Assembly (NCBI RefSeq): GCF_024810105.1
Contig: NZ_JANUDX010000011.1
Span: 62,001 to 126,000 of the forward strand
Reading direction: 5' to 3'
DNA length: 64,000 nucleotides
Origin: Stenotrophomonas sp. BIGb0135
GTDB taxonomy: Bacteria > Pseudomonadota > Gammaproteobacteria > Xanthomonadales > Xanthomonadaceae
Shown: positions 12,179 to 20,806 of the stretch, in pieces
Layout: every line of letters starts with the position of its first letter
Numbering within the stretch: position 1 is the first letter of the stretch
Translations under genes and position numbers: made by a program
Notes under the pieces: model-generated
The model's input: only the letters and a program-made list of their open reading frames with translations
Databases searched by the model: none
Told to the model about the DNA's origin: nothing

Positions 12179-13420
12179 TCAAGGCCCTCTTGCCAGTTCA
12201 CGTGCCGGGATGATGCCCAACCAGCGTTCGATCCGGGCGACAGCGTTGGCCACCCCATCTTCGACCGTCATCGCCCGGCCAAGCGCGTTGGCACGCGATC
12301 GGGTGTCAGCCCGCTCTGCAACAGCGATGGCACTGGCCAGCCGGGCCGCATCCAGCCGCTTGGGCGACAACGCTGCCGGTGCGACCCCCAACTGCTGCAA
12401 CCGATCCGCCCAGAAGAACTGGTCGGCGGCGAACGGCATCACCAGCGAGGGCACGCCGGCGCGGCAGGCCGAATGCGTGGTGCCGCTGCCGCCGTGGTGG
12501 ATCACCAGCGCACAGCGCGGGAACAGCGCCTCGTGCGGGGTGGGGCCGACCACGAACACCTGCGGGGGCAGGGTGCCGCTGGGCACGCCGGCCCAGCCGG
12601 GAAACAGCAGCACCCGGCGCGGTGCCAGCGCCTGCAGCAGGGCGGGCAGCACGTGGTCGCGATCGAAGCCGGTCATGCTGCCAAAGCCCAGGTACACCGG
12701 CGCCGGCCCGGCGTCGAGGAAGGCCTGCAGGTCCGCCGGCGGGTGCCAGGCCAGGTCCGGGGCGCGCCACTGGCCGCAGATACGGTGGTCGGCGGGCCAG
12801 TCCGGGGGCGGCGGCAGCAGGGTGGGCGAAATGCCGTACAGCATCGGCAGGTCGCGCCACAGCGTGCGGCGCGGGGGCATGCCCAACGCGTGCCGGGCGT
12901 GGTTGATCGGCTGGCGGAAGGTCCGCCAGACGGCCTGGTTGACCAGCGTGTAGCTGAGCCGGTTGAGCGCGCCGGGCAGGCGCAGCCGGGGCAGGAACGG
13001 GGACAGGAACGCGCGCGTGGGGGTCAGCGGGATCATGCCGGCGCCGATCACCGGCAGGCCGTGGCGTTCGGCCACGCACATGCCCACGAACGCGGCCAGT
13101 CCACCGGTCAGCACCGCATCGCAGCCGGCCGCGGCCGCGTCGGCCTGGCGCATCCACGCCGGCACGTGCTGGCGGGCCATCCGCGCCAGCCCGCGCGAAG
13201 CGGCCGGGGTGTCGTTGCCGCGCGATACCAGCGCCACCACGTCGTCATGGATGTCCCCTTCCAGCGCCGCATGCGGTACGCCCAAGGCGCGCGCGCTGCC
13301 CAGGGTGCCGCCTTCGGCCAGCAGCATCACCTCGTGGCCGGCGGCGATCAGGCCGTGGCACAGCATCACCAGGGGGCGGGTGTCGCCTTCGGTGCCATAG
13401 GTCACGACGAGCAGCCGCAT
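12179..13420 (-). CDS. Family 1 glycosyltransferase (UGT/GtfB-like)
   Basis: A 413-residue GT-B glycosyltransferase related to macrolide, vancomycin and sterol glucosyltransferases. The N-terminus MRLLVVTYGTEGDTRPLVML is the usual first strand-loop. The donor-binding signature is at about residues 302-330: CALVIHHGGSGTTHSA then GVPSLVMPFAADQFFWA. PVYLGFGSM at 241-249 is the linker to the C-terminal domain. The acceptor is unknown; glycolipid or small-molecule glucosylation is a guess. The open frame starts at 13594, but the first 58 residues look non-coding and family homology starts exactly at the ATG at 13420. It stands alone, divergent from rpmB. Confidence 0.82.
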   Translation of the reverse strand: MRLLVVTYGTEGDTRPLVMLCHGLIAAGHEVMLLAEGGTLGSARALGVPHAALEGDIHDDVVALVSRGNDTPAASRGLARMARQHVPAWMRQADAAAAGCDAVLTGGLAAFVGMCVAERHGLPVIGAGMIPLTPTRAFLSPFLPRLRLPGALNRLSYTLVNQAVWRTFRQPINHARHALGMPPRRTLWRDLPMLYGISPTLLPPPPDWPADHRICGQWRAPDLAWHPPADLQAFLDAGPAPVYLGFGSMTGFDRDHVLPALLQALAPRRVLLFPGWAGVPSGTLPPQVFVVGPTPHEALFPRCALVIHHGGSGTTHSACRAGVPSLVMPFAADQFFWADRLQQLGVAPAALSPKRLDAARLASAIAVAERADTRSRANALGRAMTVEDGVANAVARIERWLGIIPARELARGP

Positions 13421-13517
13421 GGGTGGGATCCGGTGGGGGAGGGCCAGTATTGCCGCCCCGCTGCAGTGGCGGCGCGAACAGGCGGCGTAGCCAGACCGCC
13501 GCCGCCCTGTGGACAAC

Positions 13518-13546
13518 TTGCGCCGGCCCGGGGGCTGCGGCATAAT
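13518..13546 (+). promoter_or_regulatory. Predicted sigma-70 promoter of rpmB-rpmG
   Basis: TTGCGC (13518-13523) and CATAAT (13541-13546) are separated by exactly 17 bases, matching 4 and 5 of 6 consensus positions. Transcription would start near 13553 and leave a leader of about 160 bases before rpmB, containing a small stem (GGCGG/CCGCC near 13648-13661). Confidence 0.55.
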
Positions 13547-13712
13547 GCGCGGCTCGCTGTGTCCAAAAACCTTTGGATCGGCGGCCGGGAACACGTCATC
13601 CGGCCCGCCCTCGACAGCGTAACCCTTTGATTCTCATGACGTGTGGCGGGAAACCGCCGAGGCCGCCGTCGCCCGGGCTATGGGCTGACAATTACTTTCA
13701 TCGAGGTGCGCA

Positions 13713-13949
13713 ATGTCCCGCGTATGCCAAGTTTCCGGCAAGCGAGTGCAGACGGGTAACAACGTCTCGCACGCCAACAACAAGACCCGTCGTCGTTTCC
13801 TGCCCAACCTGCACGAGCGCCGCTTCTGGGTTGCCAGCGAGAACCGCTGGGTCAAGCTTCGTGTTTCCGCGCATGCCCTGCGCACCATCGACAAGAACGG
13901 TATCGATTCCGTTCTGGCTGAGCTGCGTGCGCGCGGCGAAAAGGTCTGA
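13713..13949 (+). CDS. rpmB: 50S ribosomal protein L28
   Basis: A 78-residue ribosomal protein L28 of the large subunit, normal in length. [11 protein letters not shown] at the N-terminus and [18 protein letters not shown] are diagnostic. Only one Cys is present, so it is the zinc-free form. AGGTG lies just upstream of the ATG. It is followed 13 bases later by rpmG, the usual proteobacterial pair. Confidence 0.97.
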   Translation: MSRVCQVSGKRVQTGNNVSHANNKTRRRFLPNLHERRFWVASENRWVKLRVSAHALRTIDKNGIDSVLAELRARGEKV

Positions 13950-13962
13950 GGAGTAACTAATC

Positions 13963-14127
13963 ATGGCAGGCAAGCGCGACAAGATCCGTCTGATTTCGAC
14001 GGCCAACACTGGCCACTTCTACACGACGGACAAGAACAAGAAGAACACCCCCGGGAAGATGGAATTCCTGAAGTACGATCCGGTCGTGCGCAAGCACGTC
14101 CTGTACAAGGAAGGCAAGATCAAGTAA
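13963..14127 (+). CDS. rpmG: 50S ribosomal protein L33
   Basis: A 54-residue protein with [20 protein letters not shown] at the start and [23 protein letters not shown] end, diagnostic of L33. It has no CxxC pairs, so it is the zinc-independent form. GAGGAG lies just upstream of the ATG, partly overlapping the end region of rpmB. Both genes should be one transcript ending at the terminator at 14161. Confidence 0.96.
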   Translation: MAGKRDKIRLISTANTGHFYTTDKNKKNTPGKMEFLKYDPVVRKHVLYKEGKIK

Positions 14128-14160
14128 TCCGCAAGGATGCTTGCGCTTCCCCGAAAAAAG

Positions 14161-14187
14161 ACCCGCCCTCGTGGCGGGTTTTTTTTT
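14161..14187 (+). terminator. Rho-independent terminator of rpmBG
   Basis: ACCCGCC (14161-14167) pairs with GGCGGGT (14173-14179) around a CTCGT loop, followed by a run of nine T. It starts 34 bases after the rpmG stop. Confidence 0.93.
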
Positions 14188-14248
14188 GGTTCTTCTTTCA
14201 TCTGCGTGGCAAGCACGAAGCGCGCTGTGAATCTTTTTTAGCGCAGCG

Positions 14249-14432
14249 GTCGGTGGGTCGGGCCCAGCGCCCAACCCACCGACGGCCCTCAGAAGCCAGC
14301 TTTCCCGCTCGTTTCCGCAAGCCGAGCGCCGCAGCGGCCGGTAGGCTCCTGGGCAAAATAAAGGAGGAGGCCGCCAGGCCGGGGGACACTACGCCAGGGG
14401 CCTACCGGCTGTTACGGGGCCCTCACGCTCGC
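14249..14432. repeat. Composite palindromic repeat, copy 1
   Basis: Two hairpins in series with a shared tail. The first pairs GTCGGTGGGT (14249-14258) with ACCCACCGAC (14274-14283). The second pairs GCCGGTAGGCTCCTGG (from 14337) with CCAGGGGCCTACCGGC (to 14409), one mismatch, enclosing AAATAAAGGAGGAGGCC. Both are followed by GGGGCCCTCACGCTCGCG. The same order of blocks recurs at 38744-39023, so this is a dispersed element of this genome. It occupies most of the gene-free stretch 14188-14676; the remainder after 14432 shows no gene. Confidence 0.8.
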
Positions 14433-14676
14433 GACAGAACCGAACGAAGACACCGCCATCCATACGGCCCCCGCGCTACCTGGCTACACGCATGTCGCCA
14501 CATTCAATCTGCGACGTCCCTTCGAACGAGACGCTCCCCTCCATGGGAGAAGTCTTTTCATCGCGGCGTCGAATGCGCCTTAGACCGAACGACAAGGAGT
14601 CGGCCAGCAGCCGGCACTACCGGGTGCATACACCGCCCATGTCAGAATACCTGCATACCTCCCGACGGGCGACGCG

Positions 14677-16095
14677 ATGCTGTTCGAGTGGCTGCTGGGC
14701 TCCTGGTTGTTGATGCTGGATTGGCTGATCCGGCTGGCCGCGCTGTTCTGGATCCCCACCCGCACCACGCCGGGCGCCGCGCGCAGCTGGCTGCTGCTGG
14801 TCGGCTTCGTGCCGCTGCTGGGCCTGCCGCTGTACCTGCTCTTCGGCCACCCATGGCTGTCGCGCCAGCGCGTACAGCGCCAGGCCGAGGCGTCCCAGGT
14901 CATCCGCGAGGAACAGGCGCTGCAGCCGCCGCTGCGCTGGACCCCCTTGCCCGACACCGCCACCGCCGAAATCGTCCCGCTGATCGAGCGCCAGGGCGAT
15001 TTCATGCCCATCCACGGCAACGCGGTCGAACTGCTCGTCGACTATGACGCCTCGCTGCAGGCCCTGATCGAGGATATCGACCAGGCCCGCGACCGCGTCC
15101 ACCTGCTGTACTACCTGATGCTCGACGACGCGGTCGGCGAGGCGATCGTGCAGGCCCTGCAGCGCGCCGCCGCCCGCGGCGTGCATTGCCGCCTGCTGTT
15201 GGACGCAGTGGGTGCCAAGCGCGGCCTGCGCCATTACCGGCATCGGCTGCAGGCCCTGGGCGTGGACGTGCGCGCGATGCTGCCCGGCGGCCTGCGCTGG
15301 CGCCGCAGTGGCCGCATGGACCTGCGCAACCACCGCAAGATCGCCGTCATCGACAACCGCGTCGGCTACATCGGCTCGCAGAACCTGGCCCAGCCACAGT
15401 TCGTGCCGGGGTTCCCCAACAAGGAACTGGTCGCGCGCGTGCGCGGCCCCGGCGTGGCCCACCTGGAGGCGGTGTTCGCCAGCGACTGGTACATGGAGAC
15501 CGGCCAGCGCCTGGACGTCATGACCGCGGTACCGGTGTGCTCGGCCGACGTGGCCACCCAGCTGCTGCCCAGCGGCCCCGCCTACCCCTTCAGCAACGCG
15601 CGTGATGCGGTCAATGCCCTGATCCACCTCGCACGCCGGCGGATCGTGCTGGTCACCCCGTACTTCGTGCCCGACGAGGCCACCCTCAGCGCACTGCGCA
15701 TCGCCGCACTGTCCGGCGTGCAGGTGCAGCTGATCCTGTCGGCCAGCAACAACCAGCGCCTCACCGCGTGGGCGCAGGAGGCCTATTACGACGAGCTGCT
15801 GCGCGCGGGCGTGCGCATCGCGCTGTACGAACCGTGCTTCCTGCATGCCAAGCACCTCACCGTGGACGAAGACATCGCGCTGGTCGGCTCGATCAACCTG
15901 GACATCCGCTCGTTCGCGCTCAACGCCGAGATCGGCATGCTCTGCTACGACACCGGCATCGTCGCCCAGCTGCTGCAGATCGAAAGCGACTACCTGCTGC
16001 AGTCCCGCCACCTCACGCTGGACACCTGGCGCCAGCGTGCGGCGTGGCGACGCAGCCGCGAAGGCATCGCGCGATTGGCGGACGCGCTGATGTGA
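14677..16095 (+). CDS. cls: Cardiolipin synthase (phospholipase D family)
   Basis: A 472-residue enzyme of the ClsA type. Two membrane helices occupy about residues 4-26 and 38-56. Two complete HKD motifs follow: H219-x-K221-x4-D226 in NHRKIAVID, and H390-x-K392-x4-D397 in HAKHLTVDED, each followed by the GS-N/GSINLD segment. It condenses two phosphatidylglycerols (or PG plus PE) to cardiolipin in the inner membrane. The ATG at 14677 follows a gene-free repeat region, so it is probably transcribed by itself. The next gene begins 44 bases after the stop. Confidence 0.9.
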   Translation: MLFEWLLGSWLLMLDWLIRLAALFWIPTRTTPGAARSWLLLVGFVPLLGLPLYLLFGHPWLSRQRVQRQAEASQVIREEQALQPPLRWTPLPDTATAEIVPLIERQGDFMPIHGNAVELLVDYDASLQALIEDIDQARDRVHLLYYLMLDDAVGEAIVQALQRAAARGVHCRLLLDAVGAKRGLRHYRHRLQALGVDVRAMLPGGLRWRRSGRMDLRNHRKIAVIDNRVGYIGSQNLAQPQFVPGFPNKELVARVRGPGVAHLEAVFASDWYMETGQRLDVMTAVPVCSADVATQLLPSGPAYPFSNARDAVNALIHLARRRIVLVTPYFVPDEATLSALRIAALSGVQVQLILSASNNQRLTAWAQEAYYDELLRAGVRIALYEPCFLHAKHLTVDEDIALVGSINLDIRSFALNAEIGMLCYDTGIVAQLLQIESDYLLQSRHLTLDTWRQRAAWRRSREGIARLADALM

Positions 16096-16126
16096 GCGCG
16101 TTGCCAGCGCACGCGCAGGCATCGCC

Positions 16127-16139
16127 TACAATGCTGGCC
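16127..16139 (+). promoter_or_regulatory. -10-like box 7 bases before the FAD oxidoreductase start
   Basis: TACAAT at 16127-16132 ends 7 bases before the ATG at 16140, as expected for a leaderless transcript. The nearest -35 candidate TTGCCA at 16101-16106 is spaced 20 bases, longer than ideal. Confidence 0.35.
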
Positions 16140-17522
16140 ATGAGCGCATCCGATATCTCCCGCCAGTGCGACCTGGCCATCGTCGGCGGCGGTGCGGCCG
16201 GCGTGCTGGTCGCGTTGCAGGCCCTGCGCGGCGCCTCCCGTGCGCTGCACATCGCCCTGTTCGAACCGGCCTCGGCGCTGGCCCAGGGCATCGCCTACGC
16301 CACGCCATGGCCCGAACACCTGCTCAACGTGCCGGTGGGCAAGATGAGCGCGTTGCCGGACGCGCCGGATGATTTCCTGGCCTACCTGCTGCAGATCGAC
16401 GCGTTCCCGGGCCGGTCGCGCGACGCACTCGCCGCCGACTATGCGCCGCGGCGCCTTTACGCCGACTACCTGCAGGCACGCCTGGAACAGGCAGGCGCGG
16501 CCAGTGCGGCACGCCTGGAGGTGGTGCACGCGGCGGTACTCGGCCTGCAGCCGGGCCCGCAGGCCCAGCAGCTGACGTTGGCCAGCGGCGAACAGTGGCA
16601 GGCGCGCCAGGTGGTGCTGGCCTGCGGCAACAGCATGCGGCCCCTGCCGGTGCCGGGCGCCGAGGCCCTGCCACCGGGCAAGGTCGTGGATGCCTGGGAT
16701 TACGACGGCGTACGCCTGCTGGCCGGCGATGGCGACCTGGCCATCATCGGCTCGGGCCTGAGCATGGCCGACAGCGTGGTGGCGCTGGCCAACGCCGGGC
16801 ATCGTGGCCGCATCCACGTGCTGTCGCGTCACGCGCTGCTGCCGTTGGCGCACGCGCACGGCGGCGCGGCCACATTCGATCCGCAACCCCTGCTGGCCAT
16901 GCCACTGCGACAGAAACTGCGCGTCCTGCGCGGCCACGCACGCGACGCTGCCGCACAGGGCCTGCCGTGGCAGGCGGTAATGGACAGGATCCGTCCGCTT
17001 GGCCAGGCGCTGTGGCGGGGCCTGGACGCGGCCGACCAGCGCCGTTTCCTGCGCCATGCCGTGCGCTACTGGGACGTGCACCGTCACCGCATCGCCGAAC
17101 AGGTACACGCGCAGGTGGACGCGCTGGAGCGGTCCGGCCAGCTGCAGCGCCACCGCGCCCGCCTCGATACGGTGCTGGTGCTGGACGGTACCCTGCAGGT
17201 GCACGCGCATGGCGCCAATGGCGGCCTCGCGCCCTTGCAGGTCAGCGCATTGATCAACGCCACCGGCGTGGAAACCCGCGCCACCGCGATGCGCAATCCG
17301 CTGGTGCAGCAGTTGCTGGCCGACGGCCACGCGCGCCCGGGTCCGCACGGGCTTGGACTGGATACCTCGGTCGAGCACGGCCAGCTGCTGGATGCCAGCG
17401 GCCAGCCGCATCCGGCAGTGCAGGTGGTCGGCAGCCTGCGCATCGGCACGCTGTGGGAAAGCCTGGCCATCCCCGAGCTGCGCGGGCAGGCACAGCAGGC
17501 CGCGCGCGCTGCGGTGGCCTGA
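16140..17522 (+). CDS. FAD/NAD(P)-binding oxidoreductase
   Basis: A 460-residue flavoprotein-like protein of the FAD-NAD(P)-binding (NAD_binding_9) type. The N-terminal dinucleotide motif is CDLAIVGGGAAG (residues 10-21) and a second Rossmann motif is LAIIGSGLSMAD. ASALAQGIAYATPWPEHLLN and the C-terminal SALINATGVETR support the family. The substrate is unknown. The frame is open far upstream inside cls, so the start is set by homology: ATG 16140, with ATG 16131 (MLAMSAS) as an alternative. It probably has its own promoter, since a -10-like box lies just upstream. Confidence 0.78.
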   Translation: MSASDISRQCDLAIVGGGAAGVLVALQALRGASRALHIALFEPASALAQGIAYATPWPEHLLNVPVGKMSALPDAPDDFLAYLLQIDAFPGRSRDALAADYAPRRLYADYLQARLEQAGAASAARLEVVHAAVLGLQPGPQAQQLTLASGEQWQARQVVLACGNSMRPLPVPGAEALPPGKVVDAWDYDGVRLLAGDGDLAIIGSGLSMADSVVALANAGHRGRIHVLSRHALLPLAHAHGGAATFDPQPLLAMPLRQKLRVLRGHARDAAAQGLPWQAVMDRIRPLGQALWRGLDAADQRRFLRHAVRYWDVHRHRIAEQVHAQVDALERSGQLQRHRARLDTVLVLDGTLQVHAHGANGGLAPLQVSALINATGVETRATAMRNPLVQQLLADGHARPGPHGLGLDTSVEHGQLLDASGQPHPAVQVVGSLRIGTLWESLAIPELRGQAQQAARAAVA

Positions 17523-17595
17523 ACCCGGCAGGCGCGATGGGCGGGGTTCGCTGAATCGGTTGGGCGCCAGGCCGGTCGGATCGCCCCGCACGGGG

Positions 17596-17607
17596 TAAAA
17601 TGAGCCC
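17596..17607 (+). promoter_or_regulatory. -10-like box just upstream of uvrD
   Basis: TAAAAT at 17596-17601 lies with its last base 7 bases before the uvrD ATG. The spacing matches the boxes before polA, the FAD oxidoreductase and the first czc gene and predicts a leaderless or near-leaderless transcript. No convincing -35 is visible. Confidence 0.4.
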
Positions 17608-19800
17608 ATGGATGTCTCCCATTTGCTCGACGGGCTCAACCCCGCCCAGCGCGAAGCTGTGTCCGCCCCGCCCGGCCACCATCTGGTGCTTGCCGGTGCC
17701 GGTTCCGGCAAGACCCGCGTGCTTATCCACCGCATCGCCTGGCTGAATGAAGTCTGCGGCGTGCCCACCCATGGCATTTTTGCGGTCACCTTCACCAACA
17801 AGGCCGCCGGCGAGATGCGCCACCGCATCGACCTGCAGCTGCCGCAGGGCAGCCGCGGCGCGTGGATCGGCACCTTCCACGGCCTGGCCCACCGCCTGCT
17901 GCGCCTGCACTACCAGGATGCCAAGCTGCCCGACAGCTTCCAGGTGCTCGACTCGGACGACCAGCTGCGCCTGGTCAAGCGCGTGGTGCAGCAGCTGGAG
18001 ATCGACGACAGCAAGCACCCGCCCAAGCAGATCGCCTGGTGGATCAACGAGCAGAAGGACGAAGGCCGCCGTCCCCAGCACATCCAGCCCGAGCCGCATG
18101 ACGCGTGGCTGGAAACCATGCGCCAGGCCTACATCGCCTACCAGGAGCGCTGCGACCGCGCCGGCCTGGTCGACTTCGCCGAGCTGCTGCTGCGCGCGCA
18201 TGAACTGCTGCGCGACAACCCGGCGCTGCTGGCGCACTACCGCTCGCGTTTCCGCGAGATCCTGGTGGACGAGTTCCAGGACACCAACGCCATCCAGTAC
18301 GCCTTCGTGCGCGTGCTGGCCGGCGACAGCGGGCACGTGTTCGTGGTCGGCGACGACGACCAGGCCATCTATGGCTGGCGCGGCGCCAAGGTCGAGAACG
18401 TGCAGCGCTTTTTGAAGGATTTCCCCGGCGCGCAGACCGTGCGCCTGGAGCAGAACTATCGCTCCAGCGCCAACATCCTCGGCGCGGCCAACGCGGTGAT
18501 CGCGCACAACCCGGACCGCATCGGCAAGGAACTGTGGACCGACAGCGGCGACGGCGACCCGATCGACCTGTACGCGGCCTACAACGAAATGGACGAGGCG
18601 CGTTACGTGGTCGAGCGCGCGCGCCAGTGGGTGCGCGATGGCGGCAGCTACGGCGATGCCGCGGTGCTCTACCGCAGCAACGCACAGTCGCGCGCCTTTG
18701 AAGAAGCGCTGATCTCCGAGCAGGTGCCGTACCGCGTGTATGGCGGCATGCGCTTCTTCGAGCGGGCGGAAATCAAGGACGCGCTGGCCTACCTGCGGTT
18801 GATGACCAACCGCAACGATGACGCCGCCTTCGAGCGCGCGGTCAACACGCCCACGCGTGGCATCGGCGACCGCACGCTGGACGAAGTGCGCCGGCTGGCC
18901 CGCACCCACGCGATCTCGCTGTGGGAGGCCACCATGCTGACCACCCAGGGCAACGAACTGGCTGCGCGTGCGCGCAATGCGCTGGCCGGGTTCCTGACCT
19001 TGGTCAACCAGCTGCACGGCGAAGCCGGCGAGATGACCCTGGCCGAGCGCATCGACCACGTGCTGCTGCGCTCTGGCCTGCGCGAACACTGGTCCAAGGA
19101 AAGCCGCAACGCGCTGGATTCGGAGTCGCGCGCGGACAACCTGGACGAACTGGTCTCGGTGGCTTCGCGCTTCGTGCGCCGCGAGGACGACGTCGAAGAG
19201 ACCGGCGAGACCATGAGCGAGCTGGTCGCGTTCCTGTCCTACGCGTCGCTGGAGGCCGGTGAAGGCCAGGCCCAGGCGGGCGAGGAAGGCGTGCAGTTGA
19301 TGACGCTGCACTCGGCCAAGGGCCTGGAATTCCCCATCGTGTTCCTGGCCGGCATGGAAGACGGCCTGTTCCCGAGCGCCCGCTCGCTGGAAGAGAGCGG
19401 CCGGCTGGAAGAGGAGCGCCGCCTGGCCTACGTGGGCATCACCCGCGCGCGCCAGAAGCTGGTGCTCAGCTACGCCGAATCGCGGCGCATCCACGGCCAG
19501 GAAAACTACAACGTGCCCTCGCGCTTCCTGCGCGAGATCCCGCGCGAGCTGCTCAACGAAGTGCGCCCCAAGGTGCAGGTCTCGCGCACAGCCTCGCTCG
19601 GCGCCAACCGGGTGATGGGCCACGCCGCGCTGGAAGCACCGCCGCTGAAGCTGGGCGCGATGGTCAACCATCCCAAGTTCGGCGAAGGCATGGTCACCGA
19701 CTACGAGGGCAACGGGCAGCACGCCCGCGTGCAGGTCGAGTTCGCCGATGCCGGCAGCAAGTGGCTGGTGATGGCGTACGCCAACCTGACCGTGATCTGA
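17608..19800 (+). CDS. uvrD: DNA helicase II (UvrD/PcrA)
   Basis: A 730-residue superfamily 1A 3'-5' helicase of nucleotide excision and mismatch repair, of normal length. The Q-motif LNPAQREAV begins at residue 10, Walker A GAGSGKT is at 30-36, motif II DEFQD at 221-225, GDDDQAIYGWRGA is motif III, and GLEFPIVFLAGMEDG and YVGITRARQKL are motifs V and VI. The C-terminal segment KFGEGMVTDYEGNG to the end is the UvrD/PcrA Tudor-like domain that contacts RNA polymerase. The gene is followed by a tandem REP array. Confidence 0.95.
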   Translation: MDVSHLLDGLNPAQREAVSAPPGHHLVLAGAGSGKTRVLIHRIAWLNEVCGVPTHGIFAVTFTNKAAGEMRHRIDLQLPQGSRGAWIGTFHGLAHRLLRLHYQDAKLPDSFQVLDSDDQLRLVKRVVQQLEIDDSKHPPKQIAWWINEQKDEGRRPQHIQPEPHDAWLETMRQAYIAYQERCDRAGLVDFAELLLRAHELLRDNPALLAHYRSRFREILVDEFQDTNAIQYAFVRVLAGDSGHVFVVGDDDQAIYGWRGAKVENVQRFLKDFPGAQTVRLEQNYRSSANILGAANAVIAHNPDRIGKELWTDSGDGDPIDLYAAYNEMDEARYVVERARQWVRDGGSYGDAAVLYRSNAQSRAFEEALISEQVPYRVYGGMRFFERAEIKDALAYLRLMTNRNDDAAFERAVNTPTRGIGDRTLDEVRRLARTHAISLWEATMLTTQGNELAARARNALAGFLTLVNQLHGEAGEMTLAERIDHVLLRSGLREHWSKESRNALDSESRADNLDELVSVASRFVRREDDVEETGETMSELVAFLSYASLEAGEGQAQAGEEGVQLMTLHSAKGLEFPIVFLAGMEDGLFPSARSLEESGRLEEERRLAYVGITRARQKLVLSYAESRRIHGQENYNVPSRFLREIPRELLNEVRPKVQVSRTASLGANRVMGHAALEAPPLKLGAMVNHPKFGEGMVTDYEGNGQHARVQVEFADAGSKWLVMAYANLTVI

Positions 19801-19839
19801 CGCTGGCGCGCCACGGACGACGCGCCACGCCCACCCGCG

Positions 19840-20210
19840 GTAGAGCCGAGCCATGCTCGGCTCCACAACAGGAAGCGCAGCCCGAACGTACCGATGGCAC
19901 CCCACAAGGTAGAGCCGAGCCATGCTCGGCTACACAACAGCGATCGCAGCCCCAACGCGCCGATGGCACCCGCGCGAGGTAGAGCCGAGCCATGCTCGGC
20001 TACACAACAGCAACCGCAGCCCAAACGTGCCGATGGCACCACGCACGGTAGAGCCGAGCCATGCTCGGCTCCACAACAGCGAGCACAGCCCCAACGCGCC
20101 GATGGCACCCGCGCAGGTAGAGCCGAGCCATGCTCGGCTGCGTAACATTGAGCGCAGTCCGAACGTGCCGATCGCAGCGCGCACAGCAGCCGAGCATGGC
20201 TCGGCTCTAC
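19840..20210. repeat. SMAG array 1: five direct units of about 69 bp plus one inverted
   Basis: Units headed GTAGAGCCGAGCC begin at 19840, 19909, 19979, 20048 and 20117, a period of 69-70 bases. Each palindrome is followed by a spacer with recurring GCAGCCC and CGATGGCACC, so the whole 69-base block is tandemly repeated. A sixth palindrome at 20188-20210 is in inverted orientation at about the same interval. Head-to-tail units ending in one reversed unit could fold into a large stem. The array fills the gap between uvrD and the next gene. Confidence 0.88.
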
Positions 20211-20213
20211 AAT
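20208..20213 (+). promoter_or_regulatory. -10-like box formed at the edge of a SMAG unit
   Basis: The inverted SMAG unit ends in CTCTAC and the next bases are AATGG, creating TACAAT at 20208-20213. Transcription from it would start about 24 bases before the ATG at 20244. No clear -35 is seen, so this is a weak call. Confidence 0.3.
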
Positions 20214-20243
20214 GGCCGGTATTCCGCTAGCGCAGACCGCCCC

Positions 20244-20798
20244 ATGACCGATTCGCCGCTGCACATCACCGTCAAGTTGAACGCGAAACTCCAGCCGGAG
20301 CACCGCCACGAGCTGTTCGAGGACCCGCTCGACGCCTTGCTGGAAAGCGCCGGGCTGGGCCAGCTTACCGGCGGCGGCACCGCGCTGTCCGACGACGGTG
20401 AAGTGGAGTACGGCGACATCGAGATCGCGCTGAACGACGCGGCCTCGCTGCCGGCGGTGGTCGAACTGCTGGAACAACTGGGCGCGCCGAAGGGATCGCT
20501 GATCCAGCGCGCAGGCGAGCCCGACCAGGCGTTCGGTGTCACCGAAGGCCTGGCGCTGTACCTCAACGGCACCGACCTGCCCGATGAGGTCTACGAGCAG
20601 TGCGACTCGAATTATGTGTTCGAGCAGATCGTCGAGCGCATCGACGGGGTGGGCGAAATCTGCAGCTGGTGGCAGGGGCCGACTGAAACCGCGCTGTACC
20701 TGTACGGCGTGTCGTTCGAGACCCTGCGCGAGCGTATTGCCGACCTGGTGGCTACCTATCCGCTGTGCCAGGGCGCGCGCGTGGTGAAGGTCGCCTGA
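20244..20798 (+). CDS. Conserved acidic protein of unknown function
   Basis: A 184-residue soluble, acidic protein with no signal peptide and no membrane helix. It has an ordered alpha/beta look: ITVKLNAKLQPEHRHELFED at the start, a Gly-rich GQLTGGGTAL turn, VEYGDIEIALND and a C-terminal LYLYGVSFETLRERIADLVA. I do not recognise the family. The frame opens upstream through the REP array, so the start is set at the ATG at 20244, where coding character begins. It lies between two REP arrays, isolated from uvrD and from the convergent rtcR. Confidence 0.7.
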   Translation: MTDSPLHITVKLNAKLQPEHRHELFEDPLDALLESAGLGQLTGGGTALSDDGEVEYGDIEIALNDAASLPAVVELLEQLGAPKGSLIQRAGEPDQAFGVTEGLALYLNGTDLPDEVYEQCDSNYVFEQIVERIDGVGEICSWWQGPTETALYLYGVSFETLRERIADLVATYPLCQGARVVKVA

Positions 20799-20806
20799 TC
20801 GGCGTG

